Source: Ectocarpus siliculosus (lineage: Eukaryota; Sar; Phaeophyceae; Ectocarpales; Ectocarpaceae). Taken from it: DNA of 64,000 nucleotides. Numbering within the stretch: the stretch's first letter is position 1; each line of letters opens with the position of its first letter. Shown here one piece after another: positions 12,965 to 25,300 of this stretch. The notes under the pieces were generated by a model. It made no database searches. It was not told the DNA's origin and saw only the letters and a list, made by a program, of their open reading frames with translations. The stretch is taken from the NCBI GenBank assembly GCA_000310025.1, contig FN649751.1, positions 6,084,871-6,148,870 of the forward strand, in the 5' to 3' direction. The position numbers and the translations under genes are program-made.

Positions 12965-13866
12965 GGCTTTCGAAGAGGGGGTTTCGATTGCATGCAGTGC
13001 TTCTCGCGTGATACTTGACGTGGGACACAAACGGCAGAAGAAGGCACGAGATATACGCGCGGTGAAGTTCTCGGGGCGCGTGGTGTACAGAATGGGGTTG
13101 GGTAGGTGGAGCCTGATGTGATGGGTGATCTGCTGGCGCAAGCAAAAAGCGGGGAAACTTGTTTTTTTTTTTTTTTCTGTGCCTTCTATGATCGGGTGAA
13201 CATGGTGAACACGTTGAAATCGGATGGACACGTCATCTCTCTTTTTTTTTTTTCAGCTGTTCGGATCCTGTTTGAAGTGTAGTGCCTACGTGAGCATTCT
13301 ATGCATACGATAGACTAATCCGCATTCCGTTTCTCATTGCACAGCAGTTGTCGTCTGCTCTCCCACCCTTTCTGTGTATCTTCTCTCTACCCCGAAACCA
13401 AGAGAAATTCCCATCTCTTTGTGAGAACCCGCACATCGATTTCTCTGAGCCACTCCCTCCTCTACCCAACATTTGAGAGCACATGGCATTATGCTACGTA
13501 GACGATGTCTCGAAAGCAAGGCTTCATTCAAGTTAGATTCGACTTGATTGAGAGGGGTAAGTTCAACCGCCCTGTTTGTCCGGCCAATAGAACAAAAAAA
13601 CTTAAGCCTTGAGCATTACACATGCTGAGGATCGCGCTGTACGGCACTGCTGGACATTCTGTCAAGAAGAAGAGCCGGCGTCCTCGGCTGTCGGCGGAAA
13701 TATTGCCACATGTGTCGGCGAGGATAAGGTACCACACATTTTTTTATTGCCGCGCCCCCCGCGGGTGCCTCCAACTTGGTGCCTCGCGGGCTGCGGGTGC
13801 GCGGGGCATGAAACCGCCGATAGAAAATTACGAGAAAAATAGAATGTGGCGGTTTGTCTGAACCAG

Positions 13867-13876
13867 TACTGCTGTA
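13867..13876 (+). repeat. TACTGCTGTA motif copy 4
   Basis: This exact copy lies 128 bases upstream of the proposed WD40 gene start codon. Confidence 0.7.
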
Positions 13877-13941
13877 GCAAGTACCTTTTTTGCGAGCTCT
13901 TCGTCGTCGGCCGTACGTGCGGCTTGCCCTATGATAGGTTG

Positions 13942-13951
13942 TACTGCTGTA
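13942..13951 (+). repeat. TACTGCTGTA motif copy 5
   Basis: This exact copy lies 53 bases upstream of the proposed WD40 gene start codon and 66 bases after copy 4, in the same orientation. Confidence 0.7.
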
Positions 13952-14003
13952 GAGACGCGGGTTTGTACGCATCCCCCCGTTCACGGCCGGTGATGATACA
14001 TCA

Positions 14004-17000
14004 ATGTTGTGTCCTCTCGACGCCAGCACCGACGACGAGCCGGGCATACCGGGAGAGTTTGACGAAGACAATAAGCCGTATTTCTTCCCCGCACGCCAGC
14101 AGAGAGATGCAGATAATGCCGACCAACGTGATGGCTTCGTTTGCCGGTGGGAGTATCGAGGGCATAGTGCCTGCATCAAGGGGGTCCGGGTCACTGGGGA
14201 GGACTCGTTCGGCAGGATGCGAATTGTATCGACGGACGGGAGGAGCATTGACAGCTGGCTGGAGCTCGGCAATGGTGACTCGGTGAAGACCGCCAGAGTG
14301 GAGCACAACGTTATCAACGCCATTGCGTACATTCCTCCCCTAAATGTTGTGGTTGCCGCCTCGGTGAGTTCTGGTCTTGCTCGACCGATGCTCGATTACC
14401 TCTCTTTCCGCTTAGATACACACATGGGCTGGCTGCCTCATCAACCAGTTCTACACCGGACGGATGTGTGTTTCTTTCAATCATCGATGGTGCCCCGTGC
14501 CCCAAAAAACAAGCATATAGTAGTTGACTTGTGCCAGGATGTTTTGGGCTCAAGATGCCGTGCATGAGACAATGCACGCGCTCGTGACTTATCCGTCCGT
14601 GGTGTGCATTCATTTGCCTGGCCGTTCTTTTTCTCAGGGCGACAGTCTGGTCGTCTTTGATGGCAGAACGATGAGATGTCTCGCTACCCTGTCCACATCG
14701 AAAAAGGTGCTGTTGCAGCTGCAATATAACCTTGCTCGCGACGAGATCATCTCGGGTGGCTCAGACGGCTGCTTTGTTTGGAGGCTCACAGCAGCCCCCT
14801 TCAAGCCGTACGCACAAGGTACGTAGCATCGCGTATCGGATGGCCAACGTTTACTCAATTTTGTTCGACATGCATGTATGTGCGTGGGTGTAGCCTATGC
14901 TAGCCTGATTCTTCGTGAAAAAAATGCTTGCCGGCCTTTGAGTAACCCTCCCAATGTTGTACCGTGGACGTGAAACTCAGAGGTGGTGCCTTACGAGCTG
15001 ACGTTGTTGCACGGATTCAAGGGATGCTCGCATTGGGCGGGGAGAATGTTCTTCGACGAGCGTTCCCAAGTCATCATCACGATCGACGGCATGAAGGTAC
15101 AGAAATACGATGCTGGTGCAGCGACGACCAACTTATACATCATCAAGAGAGCGCACGAGTCTCCGGTAACGGTCGTCTTGTGGGTGGGTGAAAGCGAGAA
15201 CATCGTCACCGGTTGCATGGGTGGTCTGCTGAAGATATGGGCGTGCCAGCACACTGACGCAAACGGAGTTAAGCGAAGCCGGCGCGGCCGGTGGCGGCAA
15301 CACAAGAGACTTCGGTGCGCACGCTCCCACCGAAAAGGTTGTGGACGTTCACCGGCCCTAGTTAAATCGTTTGAAGGGCACTCTGGAGGCATCACTGGCC
15401 TTGTCCGACACTGCTTGAACAGCTCATACATCGTCAGTTCCGGTGCGGACGGCACCCTGCGCGTTTGGGACGTCGATCGACTCGCCGCGGTCACAGCCGT
15501 GCGAGTGCCATGGGCAGTGTCGTCCCTTTGGGCATTTAGTGGATCGGGTGGCCAGGCTCGACTGTTGTGCGCGGGTCCTGACGGGGATATCAAGACTATG
15601 GTGGTCCGTCAAGTTTGCCATCCTTTGAGCTTTGACACGGACGTGGCGCGCAATATCCGCTATTTCCCTCCTGTTGGGCAGAGCGTCGAGGAAATTTCGA
15701 GCGTTTCCGCGAACGGTAAAAGGTGATGAGTCCTTCGAGCAAAACGGCTGGACGATAAGCTCATAGTTCTGCTGCTAGAGCTCTGCCCAAATTCTTTAGC
15801 AAATTTCTACGCCATCCCTTCGCAATTTTCGGCCAAGAACATTCTCGGGAGCGCACTCACTGTTGCTTGCCTTGGTCAACTGACCACCTACCACTCATCC
15901 CAATTTGAGAGAGAGAGCAACGCTCTTGGTTCCCGTGTACAGAGAGCCTCCCTCAAAGGGAGGTCAGAACATGGCTCTGCCCGACATGATCCATCGGGGT
16001 ACTCAATAATGTTCTTCACCTCAGCAGCAGGCACGGTGTTTTCAATAGAATGCCACTTACTCGTCTGATAACCCCCTTCGCTGTTCTGCTCACATTGCAG
16101 GAGTCGCGAGTCGGATGTTGGTCTCGTTTTAGTACAGATGAAACAGGGGCTCTGGGGCTTGATGTCCGAGTCGCTGCTATTGCCCACTGGTACACAGCCG
16201 GCGACGAACACCAAGACCTCGGTTTCATCCACAGCAACGACGTGCGTCTCCCAGGCCGGTCTGATCCCACCAGGAACAGACGAATCCCAGCATTCGTTTG
16301 AGCGCACGGAGGGCAAAATATCCAACCTAGAGTTTGGCGACGGAGATGCCATAGCCCTCGATGAGGGCAACACGACGTCGTCCCTGTTCCACTCGTGGCC
16401 GTCGCTATCGTGTGTAGTAGAACGGTATTCGCACCACGTGCTGTCTCGTAGGAGGCGGAGGGTTATCTGTCTCGCCGGTTCCGGCGTTCTTGACACCTAC
16501 GCGTACGACCCTGAAAGGGGAGAGGCCCGGAAGATCTCCTCCCGTGACGTCGATCTTCACGCCAACGGAGCGACCGCCACGAGCATGTGCCTTCTGCCGG
16601 GAACTCCGGACTATGTCGTGGCTTCGCTGGAGCGTTTGCTTCCGTCGCAAACGTCCATGGACGCTCCTTTGTCTGACCGGCCCATCTGTGGTGGTGCCAT
16701 CGGCGAGGGAGGCAACGACGACAACTACCGAGATAGACCCTGCGGTCGAACGGGACGTCGGAAACAAGAAAGCCAGGTTGCACGAGAGAAAGTTGACCAG
16801 GTGGTCGCGATTGGGACTTCGCATGGAGGTGTAGTCTTGGTCGAAACGGTTGCCAATGGAACGGTGAGTCGAGATAAAGTGCACGTCGGCAAGGACAGTT
16901 TTGCGTATAGGCAGGGTTTGCACTGCAGCTCATAAACGAATGGAGTGACAATTTTTCCAGTTCGCTCAACACCTACTTTCTATGCAAGCTGTGTATACTA

Positions 17001-20000
17001 GTGCAGACGACCCTGGAAAAAGCTTCGTTTAAATTAAAAACGGTTGAGTTGATGGCTCGGTTTTACTCTGTGCCAACCCTTCGTTCTGAGTTAGGGTTTT
17101 TACTTCGACACAGGGTCTTGGTTGTGTTGCAAACAGCTGGCGAGTCTTGAACACACTCGCACGCCATACAATAGCAGTACGGCATATGTTGCGTTCGACA
17201 CTTCGTCGGAAGCCATCAAAGTCTAATCGCCTTGGAGCATAAATACGTCTCTTGCACGCTCACACCATGAACAGACGCTTGATTTCCTGGAGGGGGTTTT
17301 TGCCTCTAAGGTCGTGCACATGGCATTCTCCTACGCTTCTAGCGACGGTGCCATACTCCCCAGCGAATCCGATCTCGGCAACGAGCTTTCTACAACCTGC
17401 GCTCAGGACGGGCGTTTGATCTGTGTGGGCCACGACACGAACGGTGCGGTAGCGCTGAAAGGCCTCGCGGTTTCTTCCCTTACGGAGCAGTTCTCCCTCC
17501 GGTTGATCGAAGCCCCAACCTGCGTGCGAGTTGCGAGCGAGCGCCCCGTTCTAGCGGTTGGTTACGCCGACGGAACTGTGAACGCGATCAACTTCGGGCA
17601 AGACAGGTGCGACGGTAGGTAGGTGTTGCGGTCGGCATGAACCAAGCAATTTCGTGCGCTTGCGGACAGACGTGACGTGTGATTTGGGTAGGCCTACATT
17701 CTGTTTCCCGAAATCCGATTGCTTGGGAAGTGGAATGCGAGACCCGGCGAACACCACCCACATATTTTATCTTCGTTTTTTCCCTTGTTGACTCGCGTGA
17801 CATATTGGTTTGGTGTCAATACCCTGGCGGTTGCCGTCCGTGGTATTGATCATGCAATCTAAGGAGCGAGGTTCCCAGGTTGATAAGCGTGGTTATTCTC
17901 GGGATTTTCGCTAAATTCGGTCCCTGCCGCGATTCTTTGCCCTCTGACTCCCTTAATAGGGTTACCGAAGTTGAGAGTGGCCAGCTGATCGGCACGCACA
18001 CGGCCGAGATAAGTACGATTGCCTTCAGCACGCGGTACCACTGCATGGCCACAGGCAGCGCGGACGGGCTCATAATGGTCTGGGATCTGAACGGGCAACA
18101 ACTACATGGCATACATCTTCAGGTTATTAAACTTGCTGCGTCTCGCTGTTCTTGTTTTTACGCGCATGTTGCTCGCAGTGGCGCCGTTCCACGACCAGCA
18201 AATACTTACAAGGATAAATTTCAGTATACCAATTCACGTATTGACTGAAACGCAATTCTGTCCGTGTAGGTGTACCGCGCTAGCATGTTTTCGACTCCCG
18301 TCGTCGAAATCTGCGCCCAGACATATCTAAACGACGTACACCGTCTTCGACAAACATTGAACACCAATCAACCACGGTCATCGCTTACAAACGTGTTTCC
18401 AGCGTGCATGGTGCCCCACAAAAACAACCGAGCGCCAACGCCTTGGCACCCCCCCCCCCTGCCACACCCCCTGTCCTCTGGCGATCGAATTCTGTCTTTC
18501 CGTCCACACATGCCCCGATCTCACTAAAGAGTCCCGCTCTGGCGGTAGAGTTTATGGAGATTTCTGGTGAACTTCTCGTCTCCTCTTCGTCGGGATTGTC
18601 TCGTATCGATCCACGTGGGTGGTGCCCGCTGAGGTTGCTGATTGCGAACGAACGGGCGGACCGACGAGCAGCAGCAGGGCCTAGCAGCAACAACAAAGGC
18701 AGTAGATGCGGGAGGGAGGGGGTACTCGCGTCCGTGACGGTTAGAGGCGACGAAGCGCATGTGCGTGAGGACGAGTCCAGCATAGTGTCTCGTGGAGATT
18801 CGTTCTTCAGTGGGCGACGGCGGCCTGCCGATCACGGAGTGCGAAACAACGCTACCGGACGTCGATTCACCTCAAGGGTAGGATTTCAGATTTTGAACCA
18901 AGATGCTGCGGGTTCAAGTGAGACAAAGGAGGGCGTTGTTAAACAAACAAAACTACAAGGGGATACAAATGGGAATCCGGACAAGCCACCGGAAGAAATC
19001 GTTGAGCGGGAGTGGACCCCGCCGGAAGATGCTGGTATGCCCGCACCATCGCGGTTGGTTTACCGCCCAACACCGAGGGGTGGCGGCGGCAACGGGACTG
19101 GAGCTTCCGCGTCAACCAATCGTGTTGACCAGAACGTACACACTATCTTGGGTTGTATGAGCGCAAAAATTTCGAGCACACCAACATCCCCGCCACCACC
19201 ACTCGTGCGCACAGCGAAGGTTAGGTGAAGGTTATCATCTAGGTTGCCGTGGTGTTGGTCGAGCGAATTGGCGCCATTTGATGGTTTGTCGTGTAGCGAT
19301 GCCCTTGCAACGAGGCACATTATGCACAATCGCCGTCGAAAGTCGAATGCGAAGACCGACAGGCATATGAATGACCTTGTGTGTAAGATGGCCAAGCCGT
19401 AGGAACTGTTGCCCATGCCACGTTCGGAGTCTTCCGTTGCAGACTCAGCCTTCTGAGTTCCTTCTTACGTTATCAGACTCCTACCGTAGAGGCTTGAGAC
19501 AAACCAAATCTTACGTGTCACTCGACTCAACGAGCTCTCGCCATTTCTCGTTGTGTCACCCCTTGCACGTGGTTTCGGCATGTTCAACGCAAAGTTTTCC
19601 ACGAAAGTGCTCGACAGCACTCTGGCAACATCCTCTCCTTCGAGCGTGACGAGTCGCGGGGGCAAGAAGACGGCGGGAGGGGCTTCAGCCGGAGACAATG
19701 ACGCTCGCCCAGACGAACGACCTGAAGAAACATCAATGCTGGCACCTGTTGCTCTTCCGATCCGTGGAGCACACCCTCAGGCTGGCGGCTCCATTTCGTT
19801 TACGAATAACTTACGTATCGAAAGAGGCGGTACAGACGATAAATCCACCGAAGGAGGGGCTGGAGATGAAACATTTATCGGCTTGGAAGAGGGATCTCAA
19901 ACGCAGTCGATTGTGGACAGTGGTTTCAAGGCTTTGCCGGCGGTGAAGAAAACGCTTGGAACACCACCCTGCGACGTATCGACGGAAACATCGAGGTTTG

Positions 20001-21052
20001 CTCCAGCTCTATCGTCAAGGACGTCGCTTACTCCGCTGTCGGACAGTTTTCTTGACGGAATTGTACCTTCGATCCCCCAAGTGCCAGTCATGCCGCTGCG
20101 TTCTGCTCGTTGCCGAAAGCGTAAACCTTCTCTTGGAAAGGCTCTACGGGTTGCGCAAGCGGTGGCGGACAAGGTTATCAGCAACATCGATGCATCTGTC
20201 GAAGAGCGACATCGGCGTCCTAGTGTCAAGAAAAGCACACCCACCCACCGCCTCAAAAGAGACGCTACGTCTAACGCATCCCAACTGAAAATATTTTCTG
20301 TTGGGTTCGCTCCTAGCCCTGCTGCCTCCACGAGCCAGGTCATGAGTGGACTTGCTGTGCGTAAGATTGAGCCATCTGATTCATTTCAAGGGATGGGAAC
20401 GTCAGCAAAAGATCTTAACGGAGTAAGAAAAGGGGCGTCCATCACGGGAACGGTCACCGAGGACCAACCTCGCTCTGTTCGTAGCGCCCCCGGAATCCGC
20501 CAGGCTAGTCACGTACCAGCAACCCCGCCCTGTGACCCGCCGGCGCCGGAGACGGCGTCCCCTGCGATTACCATTCGTTGGTACCGATCCCCTGGGAGAG
20601 GGGAACAGCGACCGCGTCTAACCCCCCCGTTTGTTCTGCCGGGTGCTGGCATCGGTACGGGGACGGCGGCCGCCGCTGCTGCCAAGGATTCCCACAGCTA
20701 TAGGACTCCGATCTCGACACCGCAGACGATCATGAAGCCTTTCCTTGAGGAGGACGTCACGTCGTTGATGTCGGGGTCGACGCTGTCCCCCTCACCGCCG
20801 GTGGTCAGAACCAGCAACTGTAGAGCGTTCGGCGTCATCTCGCCGCGCTCTTGGAGTGCGGACGGCGGTGGCGATCGCCAGGCGTCGTCGCCGATACGTG
20901 CCCATACAAGAGAGGGGGCCCTATGCGGGCATCGGCATACCACAAAAAACAACGGTAGCCATGCTTCCTTTTTCCCTGCAAGATTCCGTGTCGGTCATCG
21001 AATTCTGGTGACTTCAAGAGGTCGGGAGCAGGCGGCCTCTCAGAGCCGATGA
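14004..21052 (+). CDS. WD40-repeat protein with long low-complexity C-terminal tail
   Basis: Exons with agreeing phase are 14004-14363, 14638-14818, 14981-15715, about 16133-16863, 17275-17606 and 17960-18122. Further exons are about 18270-18335, 18530-19219 and about 19443 or 19590-21052; joints in this last part are uncertain. The start is ATG at 14004 (MLCPLDASTDDEPG). WD-repeat cores are visible: EIISGGSDGCFVWRL, ENIVTGCMGGLLKIW, GHSGGITGLVRHCLNSSYIV, SSGADGTLRVWDVD, and in the sixth exon HTAEISTIAFSTRYHCMATG then SADGLIMVWDLN. The family forms beta-propeller scaffolds; which complex this one serves is not clear. A flagellar or EF-hand/WDR64-type protein is possible but not shown. The tail (19.5-21.05 kb) is rich in Ser, Thr, Pro and Arg and looks disordered. 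Coding-like pieces at 21140-21240 and 21380-21700 may extend the gene. It converges on the kinesin gene. Confidence 0.78.
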
Positions 21053-22374
21053 TGCACGCAGGAGGGCTACATTGTAATAGGTGCAATGGAGGCGTGGAGT
21101 TCTTTCGCCCAGCGGTAGAGAGCGTCACAGACGAGGTCCTACCCGTTCCGATGCGCGGGATCATTTAGAGTCGAGATAGCCGCAAATATCGCCGAGGAAG
21201 AGGATCATGCGGCGTTCACCAAGAAAGGGACTGAGGTATTTCTGGTTTAAATACGTGGATTGTCGAGATGACCTCGGGAGCCCGTTGAACTTGCTGCTGT
21301 GCTTGCAGGTTGTGAATCAGGGTGGATACGTTGAATTTCAGCTGCAAAGCCTAACGATCCTACGCCTTGCCCTTTCAGTCCATCTTCGAAAGCGAACTTC
21401 AACAGCACAGTGCTAGCGCTAGTAAGAAAGAACCCAAACATACGCCAACAGGCGCGCCTAATGACAGAACGAAGAAGAACGCCAGTGAAATACCGGCAGC
21501 CAGTAGATATTCTTGTCTACGACGGGCAACCGGGACGGAAAATTTTACTGTATCCTGGTCTATCATCGGGCAATGGATCGATCTTGACAACCAACGCCTT
21601 CGAGGGTGGAAGTGTTCAACCCGAAAAATAACGTCCTTGGAAAAATTGGGCATTCCCTGCCGCAACTCGAATTGTAGTCCGCATCTACTCCAGTTCCCAC
21701 AAGTGAAAAACGGTTGTTTTGGGGGTGCGACATCAGAACAAGTTCTCACACGCGAATATGGATGCCATTCCAAATTGATTGATCGTCACGTGCCGCCATT
21801 TGGCTGGTCCCGGCAAACACCATGGTGCGGAAAAAAGCGCGCGAAAACTATGGTATATACTCGTGCATACACCTCCCGTGGCGCGCTAAAACTATTACTC
21901 GTACACACACCTCCCGTGACCCTACAGTCCCAAAAGGTAGGCCAAAGGAGCAAGGAAGGAAATCGGGACTGTAAGGAGAGGACTCTCTTCCCCATGCGCC
22001 ACGCACGTGGCAGCTTACAACATTACCCTGGTAGTAGCAGTAACGAGTGCCGGCAAGCCAAAAGCCAAGAAAGAAAACCAACCATGGCTTGTCTGAACGG
22101 GAGACACAAAACACAGACACCGCCCGCAGAGAGAGTCTTCTTCGCCTGGCGGCTACTTCACAAACCCAACGACACACAACACGGTCCACCTGTCGGGGGA
22201 GCCCGCGGAATAGAAAGCCAGCTCTCGATCGCTGTCCCGCTGCAAGGCTGACGTCTTTTTATTGGTCGGCCGGTTGGCGCGGGTCGAAAGACAAGCAACA
22301 CATCCACACACACCAACGCCAGGCGGGGGGAAACCCTCAAAAGGCGGTGCTGAGGCCCGGCCACTTTCTAGAAT
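21053..22374 (+). other. Convergent region after the WD40 gene, with possible extra exons
   Basis: The WD40 gene (plus) and kinesin gene (minus) end towards each other here. Two pieces look like possible 3' exons of the WD40 gene: one near 21173-21233 (encoding VEIAANIAEEEDHAAF, followed by a GT) and one starting after an AG at 21379 (encoding SIFESELQQHSASASK and on to about 21700). Neither joins cleanly in phase to the large exon that stops at 21052, so they may instead be 3' untranslated sequence. Nothing else is recognisable. Confidence 0.35.
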
Positions 22375-25300
22375 TCAAGACGCTGCTTCGTCCCCCGCTG
22401 GTGCTGGCCCCCCTCCGCCGACGCCCCCCTCCGCAGCCGCCCCGGCACCACCTACCACGCCGGTGCCCGCCGCCTCCATGTGGTCCAAGGCGTTCGTCAA
22501 AACACGGTCGGTTTTGACGGCGCTCTCTAGGCGCTTCTTGGGCGAGCAGGGCTCAGAGTTTCCCGGTGGAGCGTCGCCGCTTGTTTCCTCTGCCAACCTC
22601 GGCGATGGCTTCTGCTCGACACGGGATTAGCGGAGGAGGCGGGGGTTTTCAATATAGTGCGTTTTGCGAGACCAGCGGGTAGAATGAAGCAGGGTCAAGA
22701 AAGGAAGTTATGTGGAGGGGTAGGTGTAGGCACTTTTGGCCAACGAAACACCGGCGACAGCCGGATAGAGAAGGGGGGGGACAAGGGGCGCAAAACCCCG
22801 GTCTTCACGCGTCGACCTTACATGTACCCCATCTTGAATAAATATGAAGATGAAATCAACAACATATCTTCTCGAGAACGACGAACAATGGGAAACAGAA
22901 CTTGCCCTGAGCGTCGCCAGCTCCTTGTTCAGGCGACACACTTCTGCCTCTAACTCTTCCACTCGGCGGCGTTCCGTGTCCAGCGCAACGCGGAGACCAT
23001 GGAGATACTCCTGGCTCACGGATATCTTTTCGGGGTCGTCCTGGACAGACAAGGCGGAGGAACCAAAGCAAAACATATTGTGAAACAGAAGGAAAGGGTG
23101 CGCTGAACGAGCCCGAAGGACGAAGGGTGTACGTGAGGTAGCTTGAGAACAATATGCCGCTTCCTCCTGCGGAGCCTCGCGGCAAAGCTATGCGCATGTC
23201 ACTTTATGAAGAACCAGCGGCGACGAGGATGAAGAGGGTCCTGCTTGAGGAACAACCACCGACCAGCGGGGGATGTAAAGGGTCCAACATGCTTCGAAGC
23301 CAGCATTCATGTTAGTACAATTGCGTGAACACAACATATATTAGCCTGCGCGGCGTTGTAAGCCTAGGCGGCGCTCGTACCGGCCCGGACCCGTCCGTGG
23401 GGAATGCTCCCCCTGCTCCCCCTTGTTGCTGGGCAAAATAGCCTTGATCCACGACAGTTCCCGATCTGTGAATATTTGCCCCTGGTTGTTGGGCACCGAA
23501 AAAATCAACACAAGTTTTGTCGGTCTCGAAAAATGTCAGACATGCGTCGGTTGTTGCCCTCAAAACAGCACAGAGGGTAGAGTGAACGAAGGCTTCAATG
23601 CACTCCTTCAAGAATATTGGTGTGGCAACAGCAGCAGGTGCACTACAACGCAAAACAATGCAACTCGTGCCGCATACGCATTCGCATGACTCGTTGAGAA
23701 CATGGTGTCATCAACAACCTCGAGTAACATCGGACACCCTGCGTTCTCTACACCATACGAGTAGTTATCATTTTCAAGCCTACTCAGCACTGCTAGTTTC
23801 ATTCTGCACGAGTTCCAAGCCATTTGCACCCCGCAGCAGTCATTTCAAGGTAAATGCAGAGCCGTCCCTCCAGCAGCGAACCCGGACGCTAAGAGACCTG
23901 AAAAACTCTACACTCAAGCACCCATTTGGAGAATGGCACATATAATTTGCATTCCTTATCACGAAGTGAATGTACAATTTTTCGGGCTGAACCTCGGGAA
24001 AAGCGCAAAAATATCGCCGGCATCGCAACCACACAAATTCGGTAGTTGGGGTGTATGGGACGATATGCAATTCTTCCCCCCACGGAAACTTCTTGGGGTT
24101 GAATGTGCGCCGTTAAAGTTAATTCTTGCGTACAACCTCTTCGCCGGTTGTCCACTTAAATGTATGCCTTACGGGAGAACACTGGGATTGGGGACAGGTG
24201 GGTGCCTCGGCGTTTGCGGGACGAAGGGAATATTGTGCAGCTGTTCAGCACACCAACAACGGCCCTATCATTTGACCAGTATCTTTCGATTGTCGCTGGG
24301 TCTCTTGATTGTTGAGCTAATTGTTTGGCTTGTAGTATTCCGGTGTTTACTACCAAATCGATCCAGATCTTTTCCTGTCTTTTCTATTGTAGTTTCTCAC
24401 CTTCAGCGCAGGCGTTCGGGTTGAGCACTCGTGAGTTGTCTGTGGACACGAGGTTCTTGGGGTTGATCACGTACGGCGAGACCCACAGCCGGAACTGCAT
24501 TGGCTTTTTCAAGCTCGCGATTAACTGCGCAAAAGTTGTTTTAGGTGCAGCAGTGTGTGTTCGAGCGGGATCGGGTTGGCAACGAGGCGAGGGCACGTTG
24601 GTGCATACAATACTCAGGATCAAACAAGAAGTGCACAGCCGTGTACAGTAGCCCAGGACGAGTGGGAGGATTGCCACAGAGTGTGACAAACTAATAACAG
24701 TACATGTCGGAATCTAACGAGGAGTTCAGTAGAAGCTAAAACACGGGGGGAAATACAGGACATAACGCTACAGGACATAAGAGAGCCAAGGCACAAACAC
24801 GTACAACCTCTCTTGGCCTGCTGTGACGGCTATTGCGACGAATGTCATGATGTCCGTCAGTTTGCTGGTGTCAACAACCACTCTACACAGAGTTCCAACG
24901 AGCCCACGTCTCGAAGTTGGTCGAATATTGAAACGCGGTCGATGCGGTTGCACTCTCGCTGCTTTCACGGACAGATGCGCTTGGCACGTTTGAACAAGTC
25001 AGCCCTTCTCCACGGCCTATGCCGGAAGAAGAACGGAAAGGCACTAGACACCCGTACACAGACGACGCAAGCACACCCACCTCCGGAGTCACCCTCTCCA
25101 CGTGGTGCAAGAAGGAGTACTCCAGCAACGGATTGTGCGTGTCCTGCTCCACCGTCTCCGTGGTAAACAGGTTCCCTCCGAGCTCGTACTGCACGAACGC
25201 GTGGGACACCATGAGCGGAAGTCCAGTGGCACCCTTGAGGTCGACGCTGAGACACAAAAAAAATCCGAAGCAAGGGGTAACGCACACCACATGCAGCGGG

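Larger units (their letters stand above)
12965..14003. promoter_or_regulatory. Divergent intergenic region between lipocalin-like and WD40 genes
   Basis: The lipocalin-like gene leaves to the left from 12964 and the WD40 gene to the right from 14004, so both promoters must lie in this 1.04 kb. Visible elements are two poly-T tracts (about 13161-13176 and 13242-13253) and two TACTGCTGTA copies (13867-13876 and 13942-13951), with a shorter ACAGCAGT core near 13340. No gene with a recognisable product lies inside. Promoter function is inferred from position. Confidence 0.5.
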
